Shown here piece by piece: positions 56,118 through 64,000 of a stretch of 64,000 nt of DNA (positions within the stretch are counted from its first letter, which is position 1; each line of letters starts with the position of its first letter). The stretch is from assembly GCF_001277995.1 (NCBI RefSeq), contig NZ_CP009220.1:1-64000 (forward strand), in the 5' to 3' direction. The notes under the pieces were generated by a model. The model did no database searches and was not told where the DNA came from. It saw nothing but the letters and a program-made list of their open reading frames with translations. Source of the stretch: Corynebacterium deserti GIMN1.010 (GTDB lineage Bacteria > Actinomycetota > Actinomycetes > Mycobacteriales > Mycobacteriaceae). Position numbers and translations under genes: made by a program.

Positions 56118-57230
56118 TTACATCCACTTACTGCGCTTGAAGATCCAATACAGAAGGAGAGTGAAACCAAGCATCATTAAGATGGCCATCGGATAGCCGA
56201 AGGCCCAGTGAAGTTCCGGCATGATGTCAAAGTTCATGCCGTAAATGGAGGAGATCAGCGTCGGGGCGAAGATAATAGCCGCCCAGCCGGAGATCTTCTT
56301 CATGTCTTCGTTTTGGCGTTGGGCAACAAGCGTTGCGTTGACGCTCAAGATTTGGGACAACGATTCGCGATACTCAGCGACGCGGGTGTTATCGCGGGTG
56401 AGGTGATCGGCGACGTCAGCGAGGTAAGCGTGCAGCTTCTCAGGCATGCCGCTACGGATGAAGTCCTTGTTGAGGCGTTGCAACACTTCAGAGACAGAGC
56501 TGGTGGTGTGCTGCATGTCGATGATTTCTTGGGACAGGTTGTAAATACGTTCGGCAACGGCGGCGTCGCCAGAAAATACCTGGCGTTCAATCTGTTCCTG
56601 GTCAATGGCGATGCCGCGCAGCACGGGGGCGTAGCCGTCGACAATGGCGTCAATGAGACGATATGCCACGGCGCGGGGGCCGAGGGACAGGAGTTCGGCG
56701 TCGTCAAGCAATGTTTTTATGCGATCGTCGACGTGCCTGGGGTCGCCAAAGTTGGAGGCGCTGGTGCCGTCAATCCACTGATTGTCTTGGCATAAAATGA
56801 CGATGGCCTGCGGTTTCATCAAAATATGGAACTCGGCGAAATCGACTTCTTCGCGGGCGTCGATGTAGCGTGCGGATCGGATGGTGATGAACGTGATGTC
56901 CTCGTATCGGTCAAGCTTGGGGCGCTGCTGACCGAGGAGGAGGTCCTCCACAATTGTTGGGTGAAGATCCCAGGATGCGGCGAGCTCTTCGATCGCTGGC
57001 ATGGATGGCGCGGGGTAGAGCGACATGACCATGCGGTTGGAGGCGCCTTCCGCGAAACGCAAACCATCCGCGACTGTGGAGCCGCGTGGTGGACGTTTAG
57101 GGATGCCGTCAATAACGTACCTGGTCAGGGGGGAAATTTCTTCGGGAGTTGGTGCCATGTCGGGGAGGTAGCGCCGCCTCAACATGTCGCGTCTACGAAT
57201 CGCCCCGTTGTTGTCGTCGTTCTTTGGCAT
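56118..57230 (-). CDS. CorA-family magnesium/divalent cation channel
   Basis: This 370-residue protein has a large cytoplasmic funnel domain and two C-terminal membrane helices. The first ends in the selectivity motif YGMNFD (about residue 328-333), followed by the loop MPELHWAFGYP. ATG 57230 is chosen because AAGGAG lies 7 bases upstream; the open frame runs further but without family similarity. It converges on the CotH gene with a single base between the stops. Confidence 0.92.
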   Translation of the reverse strand: MPKNDDNNGAIRRRDMLRRRYLPDMAPTPEEISPLTRYVIDGIPKRPPRGSTVADGLRFAEGASNRMVMSLYPAPSMPAIEELAASWDLHPTIVEDLLLGQQRPKLDRYEDITFITIRSARYIDAREEVDFAEFHILMKPQAIVILCQDNQWIDGTSASNFGDPRHVDDRIKTLLDDAELLSLGPRAVAYRLIDAIVDGYAPVLRGIAIDQEQIERQVFSGDAAVAERIYNLSQEIIDMQHTTSSVSEVLQRLNKDFIRSGMPEKLHAYLADVADHLTRDNTRVAEYRESLSQILSVNATLVAQRQNEDMKKISGWAAIIFAPTLISSIYGMNFDIMPELHWAFGYPMAILMMLGFTLLLYWIFKRSKWM

Positions 57231-57336
57231 TCTCAACTCCTTCAGCAGATCTGGACAGCATTTTCTATTAAGCCAGTATTGCCGATGAAGTAAGAAATGG
57301 CCTATTTGGAGACTATAGACGTGAGGAGAGGAGGGC

Positions 57337-57780
57337 CTAGTCCTCACTCAAATCAGTGAGACGTTCCTGCAAAGCCTCAGGAAGGGAAGCGAACCACTCA
57401 TCTTCCTGACCAGGTTCAAGAAGTAGGCGACCGTATTCTGTCATGTTGCCACCGGGGATTTCATTGATATATACCCAGACAACTTCTTTGGGGATGCCGA
57501 GGATCAACGCGATTTCCTCAGTCAATCGCAGAAGGAGGGAATCCTTTTGTTCCTTGGTGCGGCCTGCGCGGATGGTGGCGTGAACCCAGATTTGGTTATC
57601 CGGTGCGGGGTGTCCGCCGATAAAGTGGGAATCTGGTTCGACTTCATTGAACAGCACCTGGACGAGGTACTTCGGGGCTTTCGCTAGTTCGTGGTGTGCA
57701 TCTGTGATGGCCTCAGCGATGCGGTGTTTGGACTCACGGGAAATTTGGATCCGCCGTGACCAGCACGTATACGTTGGCAT
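57337..57780 (-). CDS. Tautomerase-superfamily protein, Cg10062 / cis-CaaD type
   Basis: Starting at ATG 57780, this 147-residue protein (Met removed in numbering) carries the full set of residues known from cis-3-chloroacrylic acid dehalogenase and its C. glutamicum homologue Cg10062: Pro1, His28, Arg70, Arg73, Tyr103 and Glu114. Cg10062 is a poorly understood hydratase/decarboxylase acting on acetylenic and chloroacrylic acids. The sequence is close to Cg10062 as I remember it but differs at many surface positions. The physiological substrate is unknown, and its neighbours (corA, clc) give no clue. Confidence 0.88.
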   Translation of the reverse strand: MPTYTCWSRRIQISRESKHRIAEAITDAHHELAKAPKYLVQVLFNEVEPDSHFIGGHPAPDNQIWVHATIRAGRTKEQKDSLLLRLTEEIALILGIPKEVVWVYINEIPGGNMTEYGRLLLEPGQEDEWFASLPEALQERLTDLSED

Positions 57781-58361
57781 ATTGTTCAAACCGCCTTAAA
57801 CCAGAAGAGAAACCAGAAGCGCTCGGAGGAACTAGACGCAGATATGTAGTCCTTCAAGCATGACCGAAAACGTGAGAAGGTGAAAGCTTTCCTTTATCCT
57901 AGTTTTGTTTGGTGCGTAAAGGTTGAAGTTTGATGGGCTTGCTGTGGCTCACGTGCGGGGCATTTTTGGACAACGCTCTAGAAGCCGATCTAAGAAGTTG
58001 AGTCATTGGAATGTATATTCCATTGATGAAATCGGAGTTTCTCCTTAGAACGGCACACGAAACATCAATATAATTGCATGCAATAGCCACTTTTATGCTA
58101 GACGCTCAAACCCAACAATGAAACCAATTATTCGAAATTATTGTCGCTTAAGTAACAAGATTGGGGCTACTGCCGTTAATGAGTGAACAAGAATCCATTA
58201 AATCTCCGGATCTCGTTCGTTTTTTAACCCTCCACGGCACGTAGCAAGGCCCCGAGTCTGCACATCTCACCCCCTAAATAGCCCTAATTACCCCGACAAG
58301 CAGTCGCATAGCTGCTAACTGCCTAAGGCTCCACGTTTCACAGACGCGCGGGCGTTATAGT

Positions 58362-59657
58362 GTGTGCGTGCCTGAACGTTTACCTATGACCAATGTTCCG
58401 CTGAATCGATTGGCCGTTATTGCCGCCATCATTGGCGTCGGTACTGGTCTGTTTGTTGCTGCGTTGAACTGGACTGCTATCGGTATTGAACGTCTTATTT
58501 TCGGTGCTGATCATTTGCATAACCACGATCCTTTTTCGAATGTCTCCCCGCTGCGCTTGGCGTTGACGCTCATTGCGTTGAGCATTGTGTCGTCGTGGGC
58601 GTGGTTTTTTGTGCATCGCTCGAAGAACAACGAAGTGTCGGTGTTCGGTGCGATGCAGGGGGAGAAGATGCCGGTCGCGGAGACAGTTGCGTCGGTGTTT
58701 TTGCAGGTGTCCACCGTGGCTTCGGGTGCGCCGGTGGGTGCAGAGAATGCGCCAAGGGTGGCGGGCAGTTTTGTTGCAGAGCGTTTCAGCAGGTGGTTGC
58801 AGCTGGATATGGATGCCAAACGGATTTTGGTGGCGTCAGCTGCGGGTGCTGGTTTGGGTGCGAGTTTTCATCTTCCGCTGGCGGGTGTGTTGTTTGCGCT
58901 GGAAGTGTTGTTGGTGGAGGCGTCGACACGCACGGTGGTGTTGGCGATTATTACGACGACAGCTGCGGTGGCGACGACAGGAGTGTTTGTTCCTACGCCG
59001 GATGTGTTTGTCACGGTGAATTTGCATGAGGGCCCGTGGATGTTGGTGGCGGCGATAATCACGGGTGTGGTCGCTGGTTTGTGTGGTCATTGGTTTAAGC
59101 TGGCGGCGCAGTGGATGGCTAAACGCTCGCCGAAGGGGAGAAATATCTTGTGGCAGATGCCGTTGGGCTTCATTATCATTGCCACGATCGTGTATTTCTT
59201 CCCTGTGACCTTGGCAAATTCGAGGTGGTTGTCGGATACCTTGCTGGGCGAGGGCTTGGTACTCTCTACGATGGTGTTGCTGTTGTTGTGCCGCACGTTC
59301 ATGTTTTTGCTGGCGTTTCGCGTGGGGATGGTCGGCGGTAACCTGATTCCAGCATTCGCCCTGGGTGCTTTAGCTGGCAGCGTGGTGGGCACGGTGTTGC
59401 AACCGCTTATCGACGCCCCTGTTGCCGCCTTTGCTCTTTTGGGCGCGGCAGCGTTCCTGTCTACGACAATGGCCGCTCCACTATTTGGCCTCATCGCGGC
59501 GGTGGAGTTTACCGACATGGAGCCGCAGGGCTACTTGCCCGTTTTCTTGGCGGTGGCATCGGGCGTGTTGGCGGTGCGCGTGTGGGCGGTGATTGTGAAT
59601 AGAGATGTCCGCGCCATCCCGATTACCTACGCCAGCTGGACAGGGGAGTTGAAGTAG
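58362..59657 (+). CDS. ClC-family chloride channel/antiporter
   Basis: This 431-residue membrane protein has about ten to twelve helices and the ClC ion-pathway segments: GAPVGAENAPRVAGSF (position of GREGP; the gating Glu is kept, about residue 128) and VGGNLIPAFALGALAG (position of GxFAP, about 325). The altered GAENAP motif marks a divergent branch. GTG 58362 or GTG 58368 or ATG 58386 may be the start. It converges on ribM, with 3 bases between the stops. Confidence 0.85.
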   Translation: MCVPERLPMTNVPLNRLAVIAAIIGVGTGLFVAALNWTAIGIERLIFGADHLHNHDPFSNVSPLRLALTLIALSIVSSWAWFFVHRSKNNEVSVFGAMQGEKMPVAETVASVFLQVSTVASGAPVGAENAPRVAGSFVAERFSRWLQLDMDAKRILVASAAGAGLGASFHLPLAGVLFALEVLLVEASTRTVVLAIITTTAAVATTGVFVPTPDVFVTVNLHEGPWMLVAAIITGVVAGLCGHWFKLAAQWMAKRSPKGRNILWQMPLGFIIIATIVYFFPVTLANSRWLSDTLLGEGLVLSTMVLLLLCRTFMFLLAFRVGMVGGNLIPAFALGALAGSVVGTVLQPLIDAPVAAFALLGAAAFLSTTMAAPLFGLIAAVEFTDMEPQGYLPVFLAVASGVLAVRVWAVIVNRDVRAIPITYASWTGELK

Positions 59658-59660
59658 CGC

Positions 59661-60347
59661 CTAAACCTTTGCCAACTCTCGTTCGGACGCAGCGGCTTCC
59701 TTCCTTTGCACCCGCACCCACACGATGAATCCCCAGGTCACGAAGACTCCGTAGACCAGGTACAGTGCGGCGGAAGGGTAGTAGCCTGCGAAAAATAGCA
59801 GTGGTACACCAACGATGTCGACGGCGATCCAGATCAACCAGAATTCCGTCCATCCGCGAGCCATTCCGTAGGTAGCCAGGATTGAGCCGACGAAAATCCA
59901 CGCGTCGGCCCATGGCCCCCAGGAGCCGAGTGCTTGGAAAATCCATGCGCAGGTGATGGTGCCTAGTACTGCAGCAATGATGAGGCCGGTGCGTTCTTTG
60001 GTGGAGGCCCACCGTGGGACAACTGCGACAGCATGCTCCGGAGTGAGGGCTCGCTTCTTGGCTTGTGACCACTGGTACCAGCCGTAGCCGCTCACGATGA
60101 TGAACATGATTTGTCGGCCGGCTTGGCCGTAGAGGTCCAAGTTCTGTGGAGTGTTAAACAGTCCGCCCATGAATACGGTGAAGAGCAAAACGTTGCCGAT
60201 GATTCCTACCGGCCACGCCCATACGAGGCGACGCATGCCACCCCAGGCGCAGAGTAATCCAAAGATGTTGCCGATGATTTCTCGCCACAAGATGGGCACG
60301 CCACCGATCCAGAGGGTGGCGTCGAGTAATTCGGTTATAGGATTCAT
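59661..60347 (-). CDS. ribM: Riboflavin transporter RibM (PnuC family)
   Basis: This 228-residue, seven-helix transporter of the PnuC family carries the core motifs RLVWAWPVGIIGNVLL and the WxxW-type YGWYQWSQAKK. PnuC proteins usually import nicotinamide riboside, but an FMN riboswitch in the leader shows this is the flavin-regulated branch; RibM of C. glutamicum is a known riboflavin uptake protein. ATG 60347 follows AAGGGG. High FMN should switch off expression. Confidence 0.93.
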   Translation of the reverse strand: MNPITELLDATLWIGGVPILWREIIGNIFGLLCAWGGMRRLVWAWPVGIIGNVLLFTVFMGGLFNTPQNLDLYGQAGRQIMFIIVSGYGWYQWSQAKKRALTPEHAVAVVPRWASTKERTGLIIAAVLGTITCAWIFQALGSWGPWADAWIFVGSILATYGMARGWTEFWLIWIAVDIVGVPLLFFAGYYPSAALYLVYGVFVTWGFIVWVRVQRKEAAASERELAKV

Positions 60348-60471
60348 GATTATTTCCCCTTATATAAGGATCTAAGACATGTAATCCTCGGGGCTAAAAA
60401 TCCGGGGACGCCAAACACAAAAGCCACAGCTAAAGCTAAAAACTGCATCGGCGACACCGCGGTTCTCTTTC

Positions 60472-60618
60472 TTCCGGACTGTAACCGTCGGCTCCGGAAT
60501 TTAACCGGATCTGCTGACCCACCTTTCCCTATAAGAAGAGGTGGCGCTCGCGGGCTGAGCATCCCATATCTGATGGAGTGCCTTACCGCCGGTGGGGAAT
60601 TTCGCCCCGCCCTGAGAA
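60472..60618 (-). promoter_or_regulatory. FMN riboswitch (RFN element) of ribM
   Basis: Read on the minus strand, the leader holds the conserved RFN blocks: AGGGCGGGGCGAAATTCCCC, ACCGGCGGTAAGGC, AGCCCGCGAGC, a variable GGTGG hairpin, then GGTCAGCAGATCCGG, AATTCCGGAGCC, GACGGTTACAGTCCGGA. A promoter -10 box TATAGT lies at 60627-60632 just before the element. The distance of about 120 bases from the aptamer to the ribM start leaves room for an expression platform that hides the ribosome site or ends transcription. Confidence 0.95.
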
Positions 60619-60802
60619 CACAGCTCACTATAGCGCTTGATACGGAAAGTGTGAAGCATATGAACCGTGCTGGATAAAAACCCAAGAGAGAACTCACGCA
60701 ACCTTAACGGGTGGTTACGGGGTCATGAAACCTTGACGAGCCACCGGTATTTGAGCGCACCTCCAACTACCGTGGCCAGCAAGACCACATCTAGGAGGAC
60801 GA

Positions 60803-62179
60803 GTGACCACCACCTATCCAGATTTCCTTGAAAGCAATGCGTTCCAGCCAGGTTCAAAGCATTGGGAAACGGAAGGGGGTGCGCCGGAAACTACCATTAC
60901 GTACGTATTGGATACGTCGGTATTGTTGTCTGATCCAGTGTCGTTGACACGGTTTGCAGAACACGATGTTGTTCTTCCCATCGTTGTAATTACGGAATTA
61001 GAAGCCAAGCGTCATCACCCTGACCTTGGCTTTTTTGCTCGCCAGGCGCTGCGCTTGCTGGATGAGCTTCGGGAAATTCACGGCGATCTGTCCAAGCCGT
61101 TGCCGATTGGCGAGGACGGTGGACACATCCACGTCGAGCTCAACCACCAAAACATGGAGTCGCTGCCGGTGGGTTTCCGCCTCGGCGACAATGACACCCG
61201 CATCTTGGCTGTGGCGAAGAACTTACAGCAAGAAGGCCACAATGTGGTCTTGGTGTCGAAGGACCTGCCGATGAGGATCAAGGCGTCGGCAAGCGGAATC
61301 GCCGCGCAAGAATACCGCGCTGCCCTTGCGCGCGACCGTGGTTACACCGGCATGACCTACGCACAAATTACCGACGAGCAACTTGGCGAGCTCTACGACA
61401 CCGGCGAGGTGCGCATCGAGAGCCTGGACAAACTGCCGGTCAACCATGGTTTCACGCTGAAATCCCCCAGCGGATCCGCGCTTGGCCGCATGAATTCGGA
61501 GAAAATGATCGAGCTTGTCCCCGGTGACCAGCAGGTATTTGGCATCAGCGGGCGTAGCGCTGAGCAGCGGCTGGCGATTGATTTGCTTAACGACGACGCC
61601 GTAGGCATCGTGTCCATCGGTGGTCCGGCGGGTACCGGCAAGAGCGCACTGGCGTTATGTGCTGGTTTAGAAGCCGTGATGGAGCGTCGAATCCAGCGCA
61701 AGATCATCGTGTTCCGCCCACTTTTTGCTGTTGGCGGGCAAGAGCTTGGTTACCTTCCTGGCGATCAGGAAGAGAAGATGGGTCCGTGGGCGCAGGCTGT
61801 GTTTGACACGCTGAGCTCGATGGTGAGTCAAAATATTATTGATGAAGCCCTTTCCCGCGGCCTCATCGAAGTGCTTCCGCTGACCCACATCCGTGGCCGT
61901 TCGCTTCACGACGCCTTTGTCATCGTCGACGAAGCCCAATCCCTAGAGCGCAACGTGCTGCTCACCATGCTGTCTCGCATCGGCCAGAATTCCCGAGTTG
62001 TTCTCACCCATGACGTAGCGCAGCGCGACAACCTGCGCGTTGGTCGCTACGACGGCATCGTCTCTGTGGTGGAAGCACTCAAGGATCACGAACTGTTTGG
62101 CCACATCACGTTGCAGCGTTCCGAGCGTTCCCGCATCGCTGAGTTGGTCACTCAAGTTTTGGATGCGCATTCCCTGTAG
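60803..62179 (+). CDS. phoH2: PhoH2: PIN-domain RNase fused to PhoH ATPase
   Basis: This 458-residue protein has an N-terminal PIN domain (about 30-180, with [11 protein letters not shown] and acidic [11 protein letters not shown]) and a C-terminal PhoH-type ATPase with P-loop GPAGTGKS (274-281) and Walker [10 protein letters not shown]. Mycobacterial PhoH2 of the same build unwinds and cuts RNA in a sequence-dependent manner. GTG 60803 is chosen because AGGAGG lies 6 bases upstream. No antitoxin-like gene is seen directly in front of it, unlike some mycobacterial loci. Confidence 0.93.
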   Translation: MTTTYPDFLESNAFQPGSKHWETEGGAPETTITYVLDTSVLLSDPVSLTRFAEHDVVLPIVVITELEAKRHHPDLGFFARQALRLLDELREIHGDLSKPLPIGEDGGHIHVELNHQNMESLPVGFRLGDNDTRILAVAKNLQQEGHNVVLVSKDLPMRIKASASGIAAQEYRAALARDRGYTGMTYAQITDEQLGELYDTGEVRIESLDKLPVNHGFTLKSPSGSALGRMNSEKMIELVPGDQQVFGISGRSAEQRLAIDLLNDDAVGIVSIGGPAGTGKSALALCAGLEAVMERRIQRKIIVFRPLFAVGGQELGYLPGDQEEKMGPWAQAVFDTLSSMVSQNIIDEALSRGLIEVLPLTHIRGRSLHDAFVIVDEAQSLERNVLLTMLSRIGQNSRVVLTHDVAQRDNLRVGRYDGIVSVVEALKDHELFGHITLQRSERSRIAELVTQVLDAHSL

Positions 62180-62318
62180 TGGCGATTTAAAGGCTTGGGA
62201 TCGCTCAGTGACCTGTTGTCTTGGTTTGGGAAAGTTAGGGCTTCAGGAGCGATTCTAGGAGGGGTCGATTTTGGGGCCATTGGGGCTGTTGTGAATCCTG
62301 GCAGTTTGCAGGGCAAGG

Positions 62319-62431
62319 ATCCACCACGTTTGAGCGGAAACCTCGGATCTGTGGTGGATTCGTGCAAGATTGGCCTCTGAACTTGCAAAAATCCACCACG
62401 TTTTGGCTGATCAGAGCGATTTGTGGTGAAT
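62319..62431. repeat. Pair of ATCCACCAC hairpins
   Basis: Two consecutive related units each begin ATCCACCACGTTT and end in GTGGTG-AT. Unit 1 is 62319-62359 (9-bp perfect stem) and unit 2 is 62391-62431 (8 of 9 pairs). They lie in the 260-base gap between phoH2 and the next gene, which otherwise shows nothing. They could act as terminators without T-runs, or be mobile small repeats. Confidence 0.65.
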
Positions 62432-62439
62432 CCTCACCA

Positions 62440-62826
62440 TTACTGCTGTCGAAGGTGGGAAAGGCTGAGGAGCGCCAAGACTATCGAGCTCACTAGGGCA
62501 GCGCCCGCATATGAACCAATAGCGATGAAGATAAGCCCGGCTCCCCAAAGGCCTGTCTCATCAAAGGGGGCCGAGATGGCGGCGAATGCAGCGCCGATGG
62601 CAAGTGTGAGGCCAGCCGAAACTCTAGTGATTACCCGCTTCGCAGTTAATCGCTGCCTATAGCCCCAAAAGGTGAGTGCGGCACAAATTAGGACGAAGTT
62701 GGTGCAAGCTCCGATAACTTGCATCTGGGAGAACTCATTTGCTCCAGTGAAAATAAGCCACAACGCAGCGAAAATGATGCCAACAATGAAACTGCGGAAT
62801 CCTAGGCCGTACTCACGATTGCTCAT
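62440..62826 (-). CDS. Small membrane protein of unknown function
   Basis: This 128-residue protein has four predicted membrane helices (about 10-30, 36-54, 67-88 and 94-120) and a short basic C terminus. I recognise no family. The ATG at 62826 has no clear ribosome site. It is bounded by a strong terminator on its 5' side and by hairpins on the 3' side, so it forms its own transcription unit. Confidence 0.6.
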   Translation of the reverse strand: MSNREYGLGFRSFIVGIIFAALWLIFTGANEFSQMQVIGACTNFVLICAALTFWGYRQRLTAKRVITRVSAGLTLAIGAAFAAISAPFDETGLWGAGLIFIAIGSYAGAALVSSIVLALLSLSHLRQQ

Positions 62827-62844
62827 AGTGGGTGATCATATTAG

Positions 62845-62890
62845 AAACCCCTCTTCCCCGTGCACAGAACAACACGGGGAGGAGGGGTTT
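62845..62890. terminator. Terminator downstream of the citrate transporter gene
   Basis: AAACCCCTC-CCCCGTG (62845-62862) pairs with CACGGGG-GAGGGGTTT (ending 62890), with a small mismatch in the middle. On the minus strand it follows the transporter's stop and ends in TTTCTAA. Confidence 0.85.
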
Positions 62891-62907
62891 GGCGTCGAAA
62901 AGCTATT

Positions 62908-64000
62908 TTATGCGCTGAGTGGCACGACGCCGATGATGAGGGCAACGGCGAGCATCGCAATGGACACCATGCAGGCACGCCACAGGACCTTCTTGTGGTG
63001 GTCGCCGAGGTTGACGTTAGCCAGGGAGACGAGCAGCAGGATCGCAGGAACCAAAGGGCTTTGCATGTGAACCGGCTGGCCGGTGATGGACGCACGCGCC
63101 ATCTCTACAGGCTCGATGCCAAAGTGGGAAGCACTTTCTGCGAGAACCGGGAGGATACCGAAGTAGAAGGCGTCGTTGGACATGAAGAACGTCATTGGAA
63201 TGGACAGCAAACCGGTGATCACAGCCAGGTGAGGGCCCATGGAGTTCGGGATGACTGTGGTGATCCAGGTAGCCATCGCATCGACCATGCCGGTGCCGTT
63301 GAGTACGCCAACCAGTACGCCAGCAGCCAGAACCATGGAGACAACGCCGACGATGCTTGAGGAGTGTGCGAGCATTTCATTCGCCTGATCCTTGACCTTC
63401 GGGAAGTTCACTGCCAGTGCTAGACCAGCGCCGACCATGAAGACGAAGGCGAGTGGGAAGATATCGGCAACCAAGAGCACCATGACCACTGCGGTGAGCG
63501 CTGCGTTGAACCAGAACAGCTTCGGACGAAGCGTTGCGCGGTGTGGATCAAGCAAGGTGTCGGTCATGTTGTCGGTCAGCGTGGACTCATCAAGGTTGAT
63601 GTGCTGCTCGGACTCTGATTCGACCTCGCGGTCGTCAATGATGACGCCGCCACCGTTGGGGCCTGGTTTCGGAGCATTTTTGCCACCCTTACCCAAGCCA
63701 CCGAAGCCGGGGTAGGACTTGCCACCCTTATTGTTGGTGCCGGTCGAGGTGCCGGATCCGGTGCCCGCTTCTGGTTCGAGACCTGGACCGCCGAATCGGG
63801 AGGAATCAATCTTGCCCAGGCGCTTGCGCTCTGCCAGGCCGAGGAACCAGGCGAACAACAGGCAGATGACAACGCCGGCGATAAGCGATGGAACCATGGG
63901 GACAAACACGTCAGTTGGTTCGAGGCCAAGCGCTGCAGCCGCGCGAACAGTGGGGCCACCCCACGGAAGGATGTTCATGGTGCCGTTGATCAAACCAGCC
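62908..64000 (-). CDS. citH: CitMHS-family citrate transporter, 5' end outside window
   Basis: The visible 364 codons are the C-terminal part of a CitMHS metal-citrate:proton symporter; its N-terminal helices lie beyond position 64000. Conserved stretches include NILPWGGPTVRAAAALGLEP and SNDAFYFGILPVLAESASHF. A cytoplasmic loop with a Gly/Lys-rich, disordered stretch (about 63660-63790) separates helices. In C. glutamicum a citrate transporter gene, citH, occurs in this part of the chromosome, which fits. A methionine codon at 63993 is internal, not the start. Confidence 0.82.
   Translation of the reverse strand, partial: AGLINGTMNILPWGGPTVRAAAALGLEPTDVFVPMVPSLIAGVVICLLFAWFLGLAERKRLGKIDSSRFGGPGLEPEAGTGSGTSTGTNNKGGKSYPGFGGLGKGGKNAPKPGPNGGGVIIDDREVESESEQHINLDESTLTDNMTDTLLDPHRATLRPKLFWFNAALTAVVMVLLVADIFPLAFVFMVGAGLALAVNFPKVKDQANEMLAHSSSIVGVVSMVLAAGVLVGVLNGTGMVDAMATWITTVIPNSMGPHLAVITGLLSIPMTFFMSNDAFYFGILPVLAESASHFGIEPVEMARASITGQPVHMQSPLVPAILLLVSLANVNLGDHHKKVLWRACMVSIAMLAVALIIGVVPLSA

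Overview
The window starts exactly at a dnaA start codon and runs rightward from a chromosomal replication origin. Gene order and protein sequence point to Corynebacterium of the C. glutamicum group. The markers are dnaA-dnaN-recF-dciA-gyrB, then gyrA-DUF3566-tRNA-Ile-tRNA-Ala, ppiA and crgA, and the fhaA-fhaB-ppp-rodA-pbpA-pknA-pknB cell-wall/signalling operon, plus moderate GC. The DnaA linker, the tautomerase and local gene content differ from what I remember of strain ATCC 13032, so a relative or another strain is likely. This species call rests on memory, not a search.

Layout. 1-14.8 kb: replication and topology genes with oriC (about 1.6-2.25 kb, DnaA boxes). Between gyrB and gyrA sit an alpha/beta hydrolase, a YitT/YczE membrane protein, a small conserved protein, the ROK regulator ssuR and a decayed RHH-Doc toxin-antitoxin pair. 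14.9-16.7 kb: tRNA-Ile/tRNA-Ala genes duplicated around a broken secreted sugar dehydrogenase. 16.7-20.7 kb: accessory genes, including an AlbA/HATPase regulator with a 21-bp repeat array in front of it and an AztD-like metallochaperone lipoprotein with a Zur-like box. 20.8-26 kb: sugar ABC transporter, CwsA-like protein, ppiA and a rhomboid protease. 26.0-26.5 kb: a gene-free cluster of DnaA boxes. 26.7-37.1 kb: crgA and the FHA/phosphatase/RodA/PBP/kinase operon on the minus strand, with a decayed PLP-enzyme fragment, an expanded Rid-family gene and a repeat element between them.

37.4-41.4 kb: tRNA-Leu, then a catabolic cluster (DUF2848 protein, MHS transporter, GntR regulator, nitrilase-family hydrolase) tied together by shared TGTATACA palindromes. 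41.5-50 kb: two parts of a persulfide/sulfane-sulfur response (dioxygenase-rhodanese fusion; YgaP-like protein, rhodanese, TauE exporter, CstR-type sensor) share ATACCC-N4-GGGTAT operators and flank a dicarboxylate/tartrate cluster (DASS transporter, LysR, tartrate dehydrogenase, glycerate kinase). 50.3-57.8 kb: FAD protein, a VTC-domain/DUF4956/CotH-kinase trio, a CorA transporter and a Cg10062-like tautomerase. 58.3-64 kb: ClC transporter, riboflavin transporter ribM under an FMN riboswitch, PhoH2 (PIN + PhoH), a small membrane protein and a CitMHS citrate transporter cut by the window end.

Most striking for follow-up: the DnaA-box cluster 26 kb from dnaA; a 13-bp motif GGCGTCGANAAGC found 12 times; the CotH/VTC/DUF4956 trio; and the GntR- and CstR-operator regulons that can be read directly from the sequence.
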